From Phytopseudomonas flavescens (GTDB lineage: Bacteria > Pseudomonadota > Gammaproteobacteria > Pseudomonadales > Pseudomonadaceae), in the NCBI RefSeq assembly GCF_900100535.1, contig NZ_FNDG01000013.1, positions 62,001 to 126,000 of the forward strand: DNA of 64,000 nt, read 5' to 3'. Shown here piece after piece: positions 26,583 through 34,571 of the stretch. Under the pieces are notes generated by a model. The model ran no database searches, had not been told where the DNA came from, and worked only from the letters and a program-made list of their open reading frames with translations. Every line of letters starts with the position of its first letter. The stretch's first letter is position 1. The position numbers and the translations under genes are program-made.

Positions 26583-27899
26583 CTACAGCACCATCGCGGC
26601 GATCCAGCCGAACACCAGCAGCGGCAGGTTGTAGTGCACAAAGGTGGGCACCACGGTGTCCCAGATATGATTGTGCTGGCCATCGACATTCAGGCCCGCG
26701 GTCGGCCCAAGGGTCGAATCCGAGGCAGGCGAACCGGCATCGCCAATGGCGCCGGCGGTGCCGACGATGCACACCGTAGCCAGCGGGCTGAAACCCAGTT
26801 GCACACAGAGCGGCACAAAGATCGCGGCAATGATCGGCACCGTGGAAAACGACGAGCCGATGCCCATGGTCACCAGCAAACCGACCAACAGCATCATCAG
26901 CACGCCCAGGCCCTTGCTGTCGCCGATCCATTCGGCGCTGGCGTCTACCAGCCCTTTCACCTCACCCGTCTCGCGCATCACTTCGGCGAAACCCGAGGCG
27001 GCGATCATGATGAAGCCGATCATCGCCATCATCTTCATGCCTTCGGTGAACAGGTCATCGGTTTCCTTCCAGCGCACGATGCCCGAAGCGGAAAACACCA
27101 CGAAACCGAGCAATGCACCGATGATCATCGAGTCGAGCCACAGTTGCGCGGCGAAGGCGATTGCCACGGCGACGCCGGCCACCGCCAGGCTATGGAAGTT
27201 GTAAGCGATCTCCACACGCTCGGTGCGTTCGACCAGCGCCAGGTCGTAGCCGCGCTTGCGGCGGTAACTGAAGAGCGCCAGCAGCAGGCCGCAGACCATG
27301 CCCATGGCGGGAATCAGCATGGCATGGCTGACGTTCACACCCGTCACGTCCACGCCGCTGCGTACCACGTTGGCCAGGAGGATTTCGTTGAGGAAGATAT
27401 TGCCGAAGCCCACCGGCAGGAACATGTAAGGCGTGATCAGGCCGAAGGTCAGCACGCAGGCGATCAGCCGCCGATCGATTTGCAGCCGCGTGATCACGTA
27501 CAACAAAGGTGGCACCAACAGGGGAATGAAGGCGATATGAATCGGCAGGATGTTTTGTGAGCAGATCGCCACCACCAGCAGCAGGGCCACCAGCAGCCAC
27601 TTCAGCGAGCCGCCGCCTTGCTCGTCCTGCCGGCCGACCAGCACCAGCACCTTGTCGGCCAAGGCATGGGCCAACCCGGATCTGGCGATCGCCACGGCGA
27701 AGGCGCCCAGCAATGCATAGGAAAGTGCCACGGTGGCGCCGCCGCCCAGGCCCTTGTTGAACGCGGCCAGGGAGCCTTCGATGCCCAGGCCGCCGATCAT
27801 CCCGCCAGCCAGGGCACCGACGATCAGCGCCACCACCACGTGCACCCGGCAAAGGCTGAGAATCAGCATGATGCCAACAGCGGCGATAACTGCATTCAT
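26583..27899 (-). CDS. Na+/H+ antiporter family carrier (NhaC/Na_H_antiport_2-like)
   Basis: A 438-residue carrier with about 11-12 transmembrane segments. It belongs to the ion-transporter superfamily branch that includes NhaC and amino-acid permeases such as YuiF. Characteristic pieces are FGLITPYMFLPVGFGNIFLNEIL, MGIGSSFSTVPIIAAIFVPLCVQLGFSP and GTAGAIGDAGSPASDSTLGPTAGLNVDGQHNHIWDTVVPTF. The name antiporter is by homology only; several relatives import amino acids. From memory, P. aeruginosa has a similar gene between nuo and the bqsRS-type system, so the neighbourhood is conserved. GGAG lies upstream of the ATG. Confidence 0.85.
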   Translation of the reverse strand: MNAVIAAVGIMLILSLCRVHVVVALIVGALAGGMIGGLGIEGSLAAFNKGLGGGATVALSYALLGAFAVAIARSGLAHALADKVLVLVGRQDEQGGGSLKWLLVALLLVVAICSQNILPIHIAFIPLLVPPLLYVITRLQIDRRLIACVLTFGLITPYMFLPVGFGNIFLNEILLANVVRSGVDVTGVNVSHAMLIPAMGMVCGLLLALFSYRRKRGYDLALVERTERVEIAYNFHSLAVAGVAVAIAFAAQLWLDSMIIGALLGFVVFSASGIVRWKETDDLFTEGMKMMAMIGFIMIAASGFAEVMRETGEVKGLVDASAEWIGDSKGLGVLMMLLVGLLVTMGIGSSFSTVPIIAAIFVPLCVQLGFSPLATVCIVGTAGAIGDAGSPASDSTLGPTAGLNVDGQHNHIWDTVVPTFVHYNLPLLVFGWIAAMVL

Positions 27900-28103
27900 G
27901 AACGGCTCCTGGAGTGGCCGCCTGGGCAGCAGGCCACAAAAAGCGTCGCACTCTGCCGGAAGCTGTCCCAGGTGTCAAAAATCGGCATCGGCAGCGTCAT
28001 CCTCCGCTGCCGTCGAGAATGGTTCTAAGCAAATAGCCCAAACGTCTTTTGCACGTTCGAGGACCGACGGTAGCCTCACGCCATTTATCAACGGAGAGTC
28101 CCT

Positions 28104-28700
28104 ATGCTCGATATCGTTCTGGTCGCCGGTTCCAGCCGCCCTGACAGCCAATCCGCAAAAGTCGCGCATTTTCTGCGTCAGCGCTTGATTACCCTGGGCA
28201 AGACCCGCGCCGAGCTGAGCCAGGTCATCGATCTGGGCCGCGGCCCACTGCCCCTCTGGCCTGCCGAGGACGAGGGCACCTGGGCGGACTACAGTCAGCG
28301 CCTGAAAAGCGCCGATGCGCTGGTGGTGATCGCCCCTGAATGGAATGGCATGGCCGGGCCGGCGATCAAGAATTTCTTCATCTACGCCAGCAAGGCCGAA
28401 CTGGCGCACAAGCCGGGCCTGCTGGTCGGCGTGTCGTCGGGCATTGGCGGCGGCAGCCCGATCGCCGAGCTGCGCAGCTCGAGCTACAAGAATTGCCGCG
28501 TGAACTACCTGCCGGAGCACCTGATCATCCGCCAGGTCACCAAGGTGCTCAACGACGACCAGTCCGCCAGCGAAGACGACAGCCGCATTCGTGCGCGCAT
28601 CGACTACACCCTGGATATCCTCACCCGGTATGGCGAAGCGCTGAAGCCGGTACGGGCCGCCATCGACCTGAGCGATCCAGCGTTCACCAACGGCATGTAA
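28104..28700 (+). CDS. NAD(P)H-dependent FMN reductase family protein
   Basis: A 198-residue flavodoxin-like protein of the NADPH-dependent FMN reductase family, which includes chromate and azo reductases. The phosphate-binding loop is at the N-terminus (VLVAGSSRPDSQSAKVA), and the flavin-binding motif PEWNGMAGPAIKNFFIY at about residues 78-95 replaces the common PEYNGSxPGxLKN. The substitution in this loop and the C-terminal extension suggest a specialised member. It is divergent from the antiporter gene, with GGAGAG upstream of the ATG. Confidence 0.85.
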   Translation: MLDIVLVAGSSRPDSQSAKVAHFLRQRLITLGKTRAELSQVIDLGRGPLPLWPAEDEGTWADYSQRLKSADALVVIAPEWNGMAGPAIKNFFIYASKAELAHKPGLLVGVSSGIGGGSPIAELRSSSYKNCRVNYLPEHLIIRQVTKVLNDDQSASEDDSRIRARIDYTLDILTRYGEALKPVRAAIDLSDPAFTNGM

Positions 28701-28721
28701 GCAGGCTTGTCGAGCAGCCGT

Positions 28722-30044
28722 TCAGCGCGTGCGTAACGGCAGTTCGACCCTCACCCGCAGACCACCCAGGTCACTGTCATGCAACGATATCGTGCCACCC
28801 CAGGCGTCGACGATATCACGCACGATGCCCAGCCCCAGGCCGTGCCCGGCGGTTTGCTCATCCAGGCGAATACCGCGGCTGAGCACCTCTTCACGACGCT
28901 CGCTGTCGATCCCCGGACCATCGTCATCGACGTCCAGCACATAGGCTTCGGCCATGCGCCCGATATGCAGGCGCACCTGGCCGTCCGCCCACTTGCAGGC
29001 GTTATCAAGCAGGTTGCCGAGCAGCTCCAGCAGGTCCTCGCGGTCACGTGGCAAACGCAAGTCTGGCGGCGTGGCTTGCCAACTCAGTTCCAGGCCACTG
29101 TCGTGGATCATGCGCAACGTCGCGAACAACCCCGGCAATTCTACCTGGCAATCGAAATGCGCACCGGGCAACGCTTCGCCCGCCAGCCGCGCACGGCCCA
29201 GCTCGCGAGCGATCCGCTGTTCGATCTGTTGCAGGTGCTCGATCAGGTTGTCGCGCAGCTCAGGGTGGGCACGCAATTCGTCCCGCGAGGCCAGGTTGAC
29301 CAGCACCGCCAGCGGCGTCTTCAAGGCGTGTCCGAGATTGCCGAGAGCGTTGCGCGAGCGTTTCAGGGTTTCTTCGGTGTGGGCCAGCAGATGGTTGATC
29401 TGCTCGACCAGGGGCTGCAACTCCTCGGGTACCCGCTCATCCAGCTCCGAGCGCTGGCCCTGCTGCAATTGGGCGATCTGTACACGGGTCTGTTCCAGCG
29501 GACGCAATGCCCGGCCGACGGCCAGGCGTTGCAACAGCAGAATCAGCGCCAGGCTGCCCAGGCCCAGGCCGAGACCGATGCGCTGCACGCGCCGGAAACT
29601 TTCCAGCACCGGTGTGTAATCACGCGCCACGGAAATGGTCAGTTGCTCGGCAAAGCGGCGGTACTCGCCGCGGTAGGTCACCAGCAACTGGCCCTGTGGG
29701 CCGTCTTGCAGCTCGGCCTGCAGGCCATCCACGTCGCTGGACTGCAACTCGCTGTCCCACAGCGAACGCGAGCGCCAGCTCTTGTCGGCGAAGTCGATGC
29801 GGAAATAAAGGCCGGAGTATGGCCGCTGAAACGCGGCACTGAGTCGCGACTCGTCCAACTGGATACCGGAAGGGCCGCGTACCAGCGCGATCAACAGCGA
29901 TTGCGCTTCCTCTTCCAGGCCGGCCTGCATATAGCGACGCAGGCTGTTGTCGAACAGCCACAGGCAGGTCTGGGCCAGCAGCAGGCCAATGATCAGCAGG
30001 ACGCTGATCAGGCCAAGGCTCAGGCGTCGCTGAATCGACCTCAA
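28722..30044 (-). CDS. Sensor histidine kinase (BqsS/CarS-like position)
   Basis: A 440-residue membrane kinase with TM1 at about residues 10-30, a periplasmic sensor of about 125 residues, TM2 at about 156-176, a HAMP region, an H box with phospho-accepting H239 (NLGHALKTPLAVL), and an ATPase domain (LLDNACKWAD, DDGPGID, GHGLGLGIVRDI). The PhoQ-like H box and the gene order PepSY-PepSY-regulator-kinase recall the P. aeruginosa bqs/car Fe(II)- and Ca-responsive system. The RExxE motif I recall for Fe(II) sensing in BqsS is not found in this periplasmic domain. It overlaps the regulator gene by four bases. Confidence 0.9.
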   Translation of the reverse strand: MRSIQRRLSLGLISVLLIIGLLLAQTCLWLFDNSLRRYMQAGLEEEAQSLLIALVRGPSGIQLDESRLSAAFQRPYSGLYFRIDFADKSWRSRSLWDSELQSSDVDGLQAELQDGPQGQLLVTYRGEYRRFAEQLTISVARDYTPVLESFRRVQRIGLGLGLGSLALILLLQRLAVGRALRPLEQTRVQIAQLQQGQRSELDERVPEELQPLVEQINHLLAHTEETLKRSRNALGNLGHALKTPLAVLVNLASRDELRAHPELRDNLIEHLQQIEQRIARELGRARLAGEALPGAHFDCQVELPGLFATLRMIHDSGLELSWQATPPDLRLPRDREDLLELLGNLLDNACKWADGQVRLHIGRMAEAYVLDVDDDGPGIDSERREEVLSRGIRLDEQTAGHGLGLGIVRDIVDAWGGTISLHDSDLGGLRVRVELPLRTR

Positions 30045-30709
30045 GCGGCGCTACCGCTGAACCGGTAACCCTGTCCCCGCCGGGTTTCGATCACTTCGCG
30101 ACCAAGCTTGCGGCGCAGGTGGTTGACATGGACTTCTATGACGTTGGAATCACGCTCGGTTTCACCGTCGTAGAGGTGCTCGGCCAGGTGGCTCTTGGAA
30201 AGGATCTGCCCGGCGTGCAGCATGAAATAGCGCAACAGACGAAATTCCGCAGCGGTCAGCTCTATCTGCAGGTCGCCACGGCTGACGCACTGCCGGCTTT
30301 CATCCAGGTGCAGCCCGGCAGCCTGCAACTGCGGCTGATTGGCCAGCCCGCGAGCGCGGCGCAGCAGGGCCTGAATGCGCAACTGCAGCTCTTCGGGGTG
30401 GAACGGCTTGGTCAGGTAATCGTCAGCGCCGACCTTCAGGCCTTCGATGCGTTCGGCCCACGAGCCACGGGCGGTGAGCACCAGCACCGGCGTCGCCAGG
30501 CCACCCTCGCGCCACTCCTGGAGCACGTCTAGGCCCGGTTTGCCGGGCAGGCCGAGGTCGAGGATGATCAGGTCATAGGGCTCGCTGGCGCCCTGGTAGA
30601 CGGCATCGCGACCGTCGGCCAGCCAGTCCACCGCGTAGCCCTGGCGGGTCAGCGAGGCAGTCAGTTCATCGGCAAGAGGAACATGGTCTTCCACCAGCAA
30701 CAGGCGCAT
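30041..30709 (-). CDS. OmpR-family response regulator
   Basis: A 222-residue two-domain regulator. The receiver has the acidic pair E7-D8, phospho-acceptor D51 (IILDLGLPG) and the conserved lysine in YLTKPF. The C-terminal winged-helix DNA-binding domain ends VNHLRRKLGREVIETRRGQGYRFSG. It lies one base downstream of the second PepSY gene and overlaps the kinase gene, so all four genes are probably one transcript. By position it corresponds to BqsR/CarR. No TTAAG-N6-TTAAG site was found upstream. Confidence 0.94.
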   Translation of the reverse strand: MRLLLVEDHVPLADELTASLTRQGYAVDWLADGRDAVYQGASEPYDLIILDLGLPGKPGLDVLQEWREGGLATPVLVLTARGSWAERIEGLKVGADDYLTKPFHPEELQLRIQALLRRARGLANQPQLQAAGLHLDESRQCVSRGDLQIELTAAEFRLLRYFMLHAGQILSKSHLAEHLYDGETERDSNVIEVHVNHLRRKLGREVIETRRGQGYRFSGSAA

Positions 30710-30710
30710 G

Positions 30711-31028
30711 TCAGTCGTCTACCTCATCCTTCAGTATCCGCCCATCGTGGGCGTCCAGTTCCAGCTCGCGCACCACCCCCTCGCGGGTCAGCAGCTCGAC
30801 GTCGTACACGAACGCATGGTCCTCTTCCTCCAGCTCGGCCTCGAGCAGGGTGGCGCCGGGGTAACGCTCGAGCGCCTTGCGCATCAATTGGTCGAGGGGC
30901 AGGATCACCCCGCTCAGGCGCAGGTCCCGCGCCTCATCCTGATCGAGATCACGCGCCCCGGCGGCGCAGGTCAGCGCCACCAGCAGCATGATGGAAACGA
31001 AGCGTAAAAGCGGTTTGCCTTTCATCAA
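30711..31028 (-). CDS. Exported PepSY-domain protein (second of a pair)
   Basis: A 105-residue protein with a signal peptide (LLRFVSIMLLVALTCAAGARD) and one PepSY domain. It shares the layout D-x-D/P-E-A, then L-x-x-L, then LEAELEEEDHAFVYDVELLT and LELDAHDGRIL with the gene before it, so the two are an old tandem duplication. PepSY domains often inhibit proteases or sense the cell envelope. Placement directly before a regulator-kinase pair suggests a periplasmic accessory or target of that system. It overlaps the first PepSY gene by four bases. Confidence 0.85.
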   Translation of the reverse strand: MMKGKPLLRFVSIMLLVALTCAAGARDLDQDEARDLRLSGVILPLDQLMRKALERYPGATLLEAELEEEDHAFVYDVELLTREGVVRELELDAHDGRILKDEVDD

Positions 31029-31333
31029 TCATCCTGGTGGTTCTTGAGAATGCTGCCCGTGGTCGCGTCCAGCTCGACATCCCATTTGCGGTTCTGGGCG
31101 TCACGCACTTCTACCTGATACAGGTAGCGACCGTATTCTTCCTCGAGTTCGCTGTTCTCCAGTTTACCGCCCGGATGCTTGGCAAGGGCAGCTTCATTGA
31201 GTTTTTCGAAGGACTGGATGGTACCGGCATCACGCAACTTCAGCGCCTCGTCCGGCCCCAGGTCACGGGCCTGGACGATACCGGCGGTGGCAGTCAGGGT
31301 GGCAGCGGCGAACAATGCAGTCAGTGTCTTCAC
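31025..31333 (-). CDS. Exported PepSY-domain protein (first of a pair)
   Basis: A 102-residue protein: signal peptide MKTLTALFAAATLTATAGIVQA, then a single PepSY domain (LNEAALAKHPGGKLENSELEEEYGRYLYQVEV, then WDVELDATTGSIL). It is the first gene of the four-gene signalling operon, with GGAGTT upstream on the minus strand. It is strongly acidic at the C-terminal strand, as is its neighbour, which would suit binding of cations. Function is unknown. Confidence 0.86.
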   Translation of the reverse strand: MKTLTALFAAATLTATAGIVQARDLGPDEALKLRDAGTIQSFEKLNEAALAKHPGGKLENSELEEEYGRYLYQVEVRDAQNRKWDVELDATTGSILKNHQDD

Positions 31334-31372
31334 GTTTAACTCCTTGATTGATCTGTTTCGACGGTGTTCAGA

Positions 31373-31390
31373 TTAAGGGGAGCGACTTAA
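31373..31390 (-). promoter_or_regulatory. Inverted repeat upstream of the PepSY/two-component operon
   Basis: TTAAG (31373-31377) and CTTAA (31386-31390) face each other across eight bases, about 40 bases before the first start codon. This has the half-site sequence I recall for BqsR, but in inverted rather than tandem arrangement. It is a candidate autoregulatory site. Confidence 0.35.
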
Positions 31391-31462
31391 CTCAAACTGA
31401 ATTGCGCCACAGACCAGCTGGCAGCTCACGCTTATACTGTCGCCTTGCCGCTGGAGTCCCGC

Positions 31463-32542
31463 ATGAGCGCCATTCAGATCAAGTACCCCGCCCTCACCCT
31501 CAAAGCCGGCCGCCGGGCCATGGCGCGCATTCGCGAACGCAATCTTCAGCCAGCGGATGTCGGCACCCTGCCCGGTGCGGCAGGTGGTCCCAAGGCGCTC
31601 GGTATCCAAGGGCTGGACATCGCCCTGTTCGGTGACTGGCTGGCACGCGCACCACGGCAACGTTCCCTGATCGGCGCATCGATTGGCTCCTGGCGCTTCG
31701 CCAGTGCCTGTCTGCCAGAGCCGGCCGGCGCGCTGCGACGCCTGGGCGAACTGTATACCGGCATGCGCTTCGCCAAGGGAGTCAGCATGCTTGAAGTGTC
31801 CCGGCGCTGTACCCAGATGCTCGACGAGCTGCTCCAGCAGCAAGATGCCGCGGTACTCGACCATGCCTACTACCGGCTCAATATCGTGGTGGTGAAAAGT
31901 CACGGTCGGCTTGCCGAGGATGGCCGGCGCGCGCTGGGGCTGGGTCTTTCGTCCGTGATCGGCAGCAACATCCTGGGCCGCCCGCGCCTGGCCCGTCACT
32001 TCGAGCGGGTGATTCTCCACGACGCGCGCCTGGCGCCACCCCTGCACCCACTTACCGACTTTCCGTCTCGCTGCCTGCCGCTGGACGTCGGCAACCTGCG
32101 CCAGGCACTGCTGGCATCAGGTTCGATCCCATTGGTGATGCAGGGTGTGCGCGACATTCCCGGCGCAGGGCCAGGCACCTACCGCGATGGCGGCCTGCTC
32201 GATTACCACTTGGACCTGCCCTACAGCGGTGACGACATCGTGCTGTACCCGCACTTCACAGATCGCGTCATCCCCGGCTGGTTCGACAAGGGCCTGCCCT
32301 GGCGGCGCGGTGACGCCAGGCGCCTGCAGGATGTGTTGCTCCTCGCGCCGTCCCGTGAGTACCTGGCCCGTCTGCCCTACGGCAAGCTGCCGGATCGCAA
32401 GGATTTCAGTCGTTTTCTGGGCGACGATGCCGGGCGTGAGCGCTATTGGCGCCTGGCCATGGACGAAAGCCGGCGCCTGGGTGATGAGTTTCTCGAGTTG
32501 CTCGAGGCCGGCAGCCTGGCAGACCGCCTGCAGCCGCTCTAG
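31463..32542 (+). CDS. Patatin-like phospholipase/acylhydrolase
   Basis: A 359-residue cytoplasmic-looking protein with the three patatin landmarks. These are a glycine-rich oxyanion loop (GAAGGPKALG, about residues 38-47), the nucleophile elbow G-A-S73-I-G, and the catalytic aspartate in D242-G-G. The Ser-Asp dyad hydrolyses acyl esters, but the lipid substrate cannot be read. No signal peptide is present. The start at ATG 31463 has GGAG (31452-31455) upstream; an in-frame TTG at 31445 is unlikely. It is divergent from the PepSY operon and shares the gap containing the TTAAG inverted repeat. Confidence 0.85.
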   Translation: MSAIQIKYPALTLKAGRRAMARIRERNLQPADVGTLPGAAGGPKALGIQGLDIALFGDWLARAPRQRSLIGASIGSWRFASACLPEPAGALRRLGELYTGMRFAKGVSMLEVSRRCTQMLDELLQQQDAAVLDHAYYRLNIVVVKSHGRLAEDGRRALGLGLSSVIGSNILGRPRLARHFERVILHDARLAPPLHPLTDFPSRCLPLDVGNLRQALLASGSIPLVMQGVRDIPGAGPGTYRDGGLLDYHLDLPYSGDDIVLYPHFTDRVIPGWFDKGLPWRRGDARRLQDVLLLAPSREYLARLPYGKLPDRKDFSRFLGDDAGRERYWRLAMDESRRLGDEFLELLEAGSLADRLQPL

Positions 32543-32885
32543 GCAGCACGGCCGGTTCGCCGGAAAACCGGCAGTGGCTCGCCCACTGTATTTAAGCGCT
32601 TGCCATTATTGATAAAAAAGCGGAGCCAAACGGAACCGAAGACCCGGGTTATTTTCCTATTAACTGTTGATGCCGTTTCAATGGTCGATAACGCAACTGA
32701 GTGCGCCAACCGTTGGAAACTTTGATGCTCGTCAACTTCACAATTTAATTTTCGTTTTTTCGAAAAATTAATGCGCCTGGATGTGACTTGCACGGCTCAT
32801 CGAAACATCAACAGCTACGAACGTCAGCGTTAACAGACAACGCCGACACTATGAGTCATTGGGAAAACCTCGGAGAACCGACCCC
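32543..32885 (+). other. 343-base AT-rich gap between the lipase gene and the 89-residue protein gene
   Basis: No gene is supported. From about 32580 to 32830 the base composition drops sharply in GC against both neighbours. The palindrome TTTTTCGAAAAA is at 32756-32767. A minus-strand open frame (32539-32793) crosses the region but has no ribosome site and a random-looking composition. The stretch may bind nucleoid proteins such as MvaT or carry the promoter of the next gene. Nothing more specific can be seen. Confidence 0.5.
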
Positions 32886-33155
32886 ATGAACGCTTCGCTG
32901 CGTTTCAATGATGCACTGCTGATTGCCGATCGTGCCTTTCAACCGTTTCACTGTGTCGCCTGGGCCCCTCAGGACGGCACCGGCGTGCTGAGCCTGACGG
33001 TGGTAGACCGCACCAGCACGCGCCTGATCGATCGTACGCAACTCACCAGCAGCATTTACAGCGATCCGCTAGAGCTGGCCAAGGCATTGGAAAGAACCCG
33101 CGACGAACTCAGCCGCAAAGGTTTCGATCTCGCCCCGTGGAGCATGCCGGAATAG
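32886..33155 (+). CDS. Small conserved protein of unknown function (89 residues)
   Basis: A soluble 89-residue protein with alternating strands and a C-terminal helix: FNDALLIADRAFQPFHCVAWAPQDGTGVLSLTVVDRTS then DPLELAKALERTRDELSRKGFDLAPW. It is seen in Pseudomonas genomes without a function. The start at 32886 has GGAG (32872-32875) about ten bases upstream. It is a single gene bounded by an AT-rich region and a terminator that overlaps its stop codon. The ordered composition and the regulatory framing support it as real. Confidence 0.68.
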   Translation: MNASLRFNDALLIADRAFQPFHCVAWAPQDGTGVLSLTVVDRTSTRLIDRTQLTSSIYSDPLELAKALERTRDELSRKGFDLAPWSMPE

Positions 33156-33176
33156 AGCGGTGGCCGCTCATTTTTC
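33155..33176 (+). terminator. Rho-independent terminator after the 89-residue protein
   Basis: GAGCGG (33155-33160) pairs with CCGCTC (33164-33169) and is followed by ATTTTTC. The first stem base is the last base of the stop codon. Confidence 0.75.
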
Positions 33177-33188
33177 TGGCTTCATGGA

Positions 33189-33215
33189 AGTTGCCGCACC
33201 CCGGGTGCGGCAACT
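33189..33215 (+). other. Second perfect hairpin downstream of the small gene
   Basis: AGTTGCCGCACC (33189-33200) pairs perfectly with GGTGCGGCAACT (33204-33215) around three bases. It is followed by TGTCTCTG, so it is a weaker terminator or a backup to the one at 33155-33176. Confidence 0.5.
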
Positions 33216-33448
33216 TGTCTCTGCATTGAAATATCCTCTCCCTGCATTAATCCGCCTACTCACTGCATCTGCAAAACACTGAACTTCCTGTCGTATTCGG
33301 CTGGCTAAGCCTGTATCCGTCACAACGAGCTGACCGGCATGCATCATGTAGTCGAAACACTGCTGTCTCCACTGACGAATTCCGTCGTTCATCTATTCGT
33401 TGCCACTGCGCTGGATACCACCTTCAGTGCCTCGCCGGGGAGCATTCG

Positions 33449-34474
33449 ATGAGCGATTCGCCGCCGATTCCCGAACTCCCCAACGACCTGCACTACGTCG
33501 ATGACAGCGGTCCCGGTATCACGCGGCGCAAGCTGCGCGGCAAGTTCTGCTATTTCGACCCCGCTGGCGAGCGCATTCGCGATGACCGGCAGATTGATCG
33601 TATCCAAGCACTGGCCATACCACCGGCCTACCTCGATGTGTGGATCTGCCCGGACCCCAAGGGCCACCTGCAAGCCACCGGCCGCGATGCGCGTGGTCGC
33701 AAGCAGTACCGCTATCACCCGCGCTGGCGTGAAGTCCGCGATACCGATAAATACGCCAATCTGCTGCTGTTCGGCAAAGCCTTGCCGAAACTGCGCCAGA
33801 CGGTGGAGCAGCACCTGCTGCTGCCCGAGCACGGTCGCGAAAAGGTCATGGCCACGGTGATCACCCTGCTCGACAACACCCTGATCCGCATCGGCAACGT
33901 GCGTTATGCCAAGGAAAACCGCTCTTACGGCCTGACCACCCTGCGAAATCGCCATGTCGAGGTACAGGGCAGCGCCATTCGTTTCCATTTCCGCGGCAAG
34001 AGTGGCATCGAGCACGAGGTGGAAGTCAGTGACCGGCGTCTGGCACGTATTATCCGGCGTTGCCTGGAGCTTCCGGGGCAGCATCTGTTCCAGTACCTGG
34101 ACGCGGATGGCGAACGCCATACCGTGACATCCACCGACATCAACAATTACCTGCGCGAGTTGACCGGCGCCGATTTCACCGCCAAGGATTACCGGACCTG
34201 GGCGGGCAGTGCACTGGCCCTGACCCTGTTGCGTGAACTCGAATGGCAGCCGGAGAGCTCGGCCAAGAAGCATGTGGTGGCGATGGTCAAGCAGGTTGCC
34301 GAAGAGCTGCGCAACACGCCGGCAGTGTGCCGCAAATGCTACATCCATCCGGCCCTGATAGACGCCTTTCACTCCGGTGAGCTCGCCGATTTGCGCCTCG
34401 CTGCGGCGCGCAAGGGGCTGCGATCCGAGGAAAGCCTGCTGATGCGGTTTCTGGAAAAGATACCGGCGGCCTGA
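33449..34474 (+). CDS. DNA topoisomerase IB (poxvirus type)
   Basis: A 341-residue type IB topoisomerase, which nicks and rejoins one strand through a 3'-phosphotyrosine to relax supercoils. The catalytic tyrosine is Y298 (CRKCYIHPALID). Conserved basic residues are R147 (LIRIGN), the lysine in FRGKSG near 184 and R249 (KDYRTWAG). The N-terminal domain (YVDDSGPGITRRKLRGKFCYFD) is the usual DNA clamp. Bacterial enzymes of this type are patchily distributed and non-essential. It appears to be a single gene, with GGGGAGC upstream of the ATG. Confidence 0.93.
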   Translation: MSDSPPIPELPNDLHYVDDSGPGITRRKLRGKFCYFDPAGERIRDDRQIDRIQALAIPPAYLDVWICPDPKGHLQATGRDARGRKQYRYHPRWREVRDTDKYANLLLFGKALPKLRQTVEQHLLLPEHGREKVMATVITLLDNTLIRIGNVRYAKENRSYGLTTLRNRHVEVQGSAIRFHFRGKSGIEHEVEVSDRRLARIIRRCLELPGQHLFQYLDADGERHTVTSTDINNYLRELTGADFTAKDYRTWAGSALALTLLRELEWQPESSAKKHVVAMVKQVAEELRNTPAVCRKCYIHPALIDAFHSGELADLRLAAARKGLRSEESLLMRFLEKIPAA

Positions 34475-34571
34475 GCCCCTCGTCGGGACGTGGCGAGATA
34501 TGTGGGAATAATGTCATTGCCGCCATATGCTCGCCCGCGCACACTCCGTCCCTCTTCCCCGAGGGATTGCC

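Noticed and set aside
25150..27560. Plus-strand open frames opposite the AI-2E permease and the antiporter-family gene
   Set aside because: The minus-strand genes are clear families; these frames are their complements and pass through terminators.
31334..31462. Canonical BqsR tandem site TTAAG-N6-TTAAG
   Set aside because: Only an inverted pair with eight-base spacing is present, so the canonical site is not claimed.
32539..32793. Minus-strand 84-codon frame in the AT-rich gap
   Set aside because: No ribosome site, random-looking composition, and it overlaps the end of the lipase gene.
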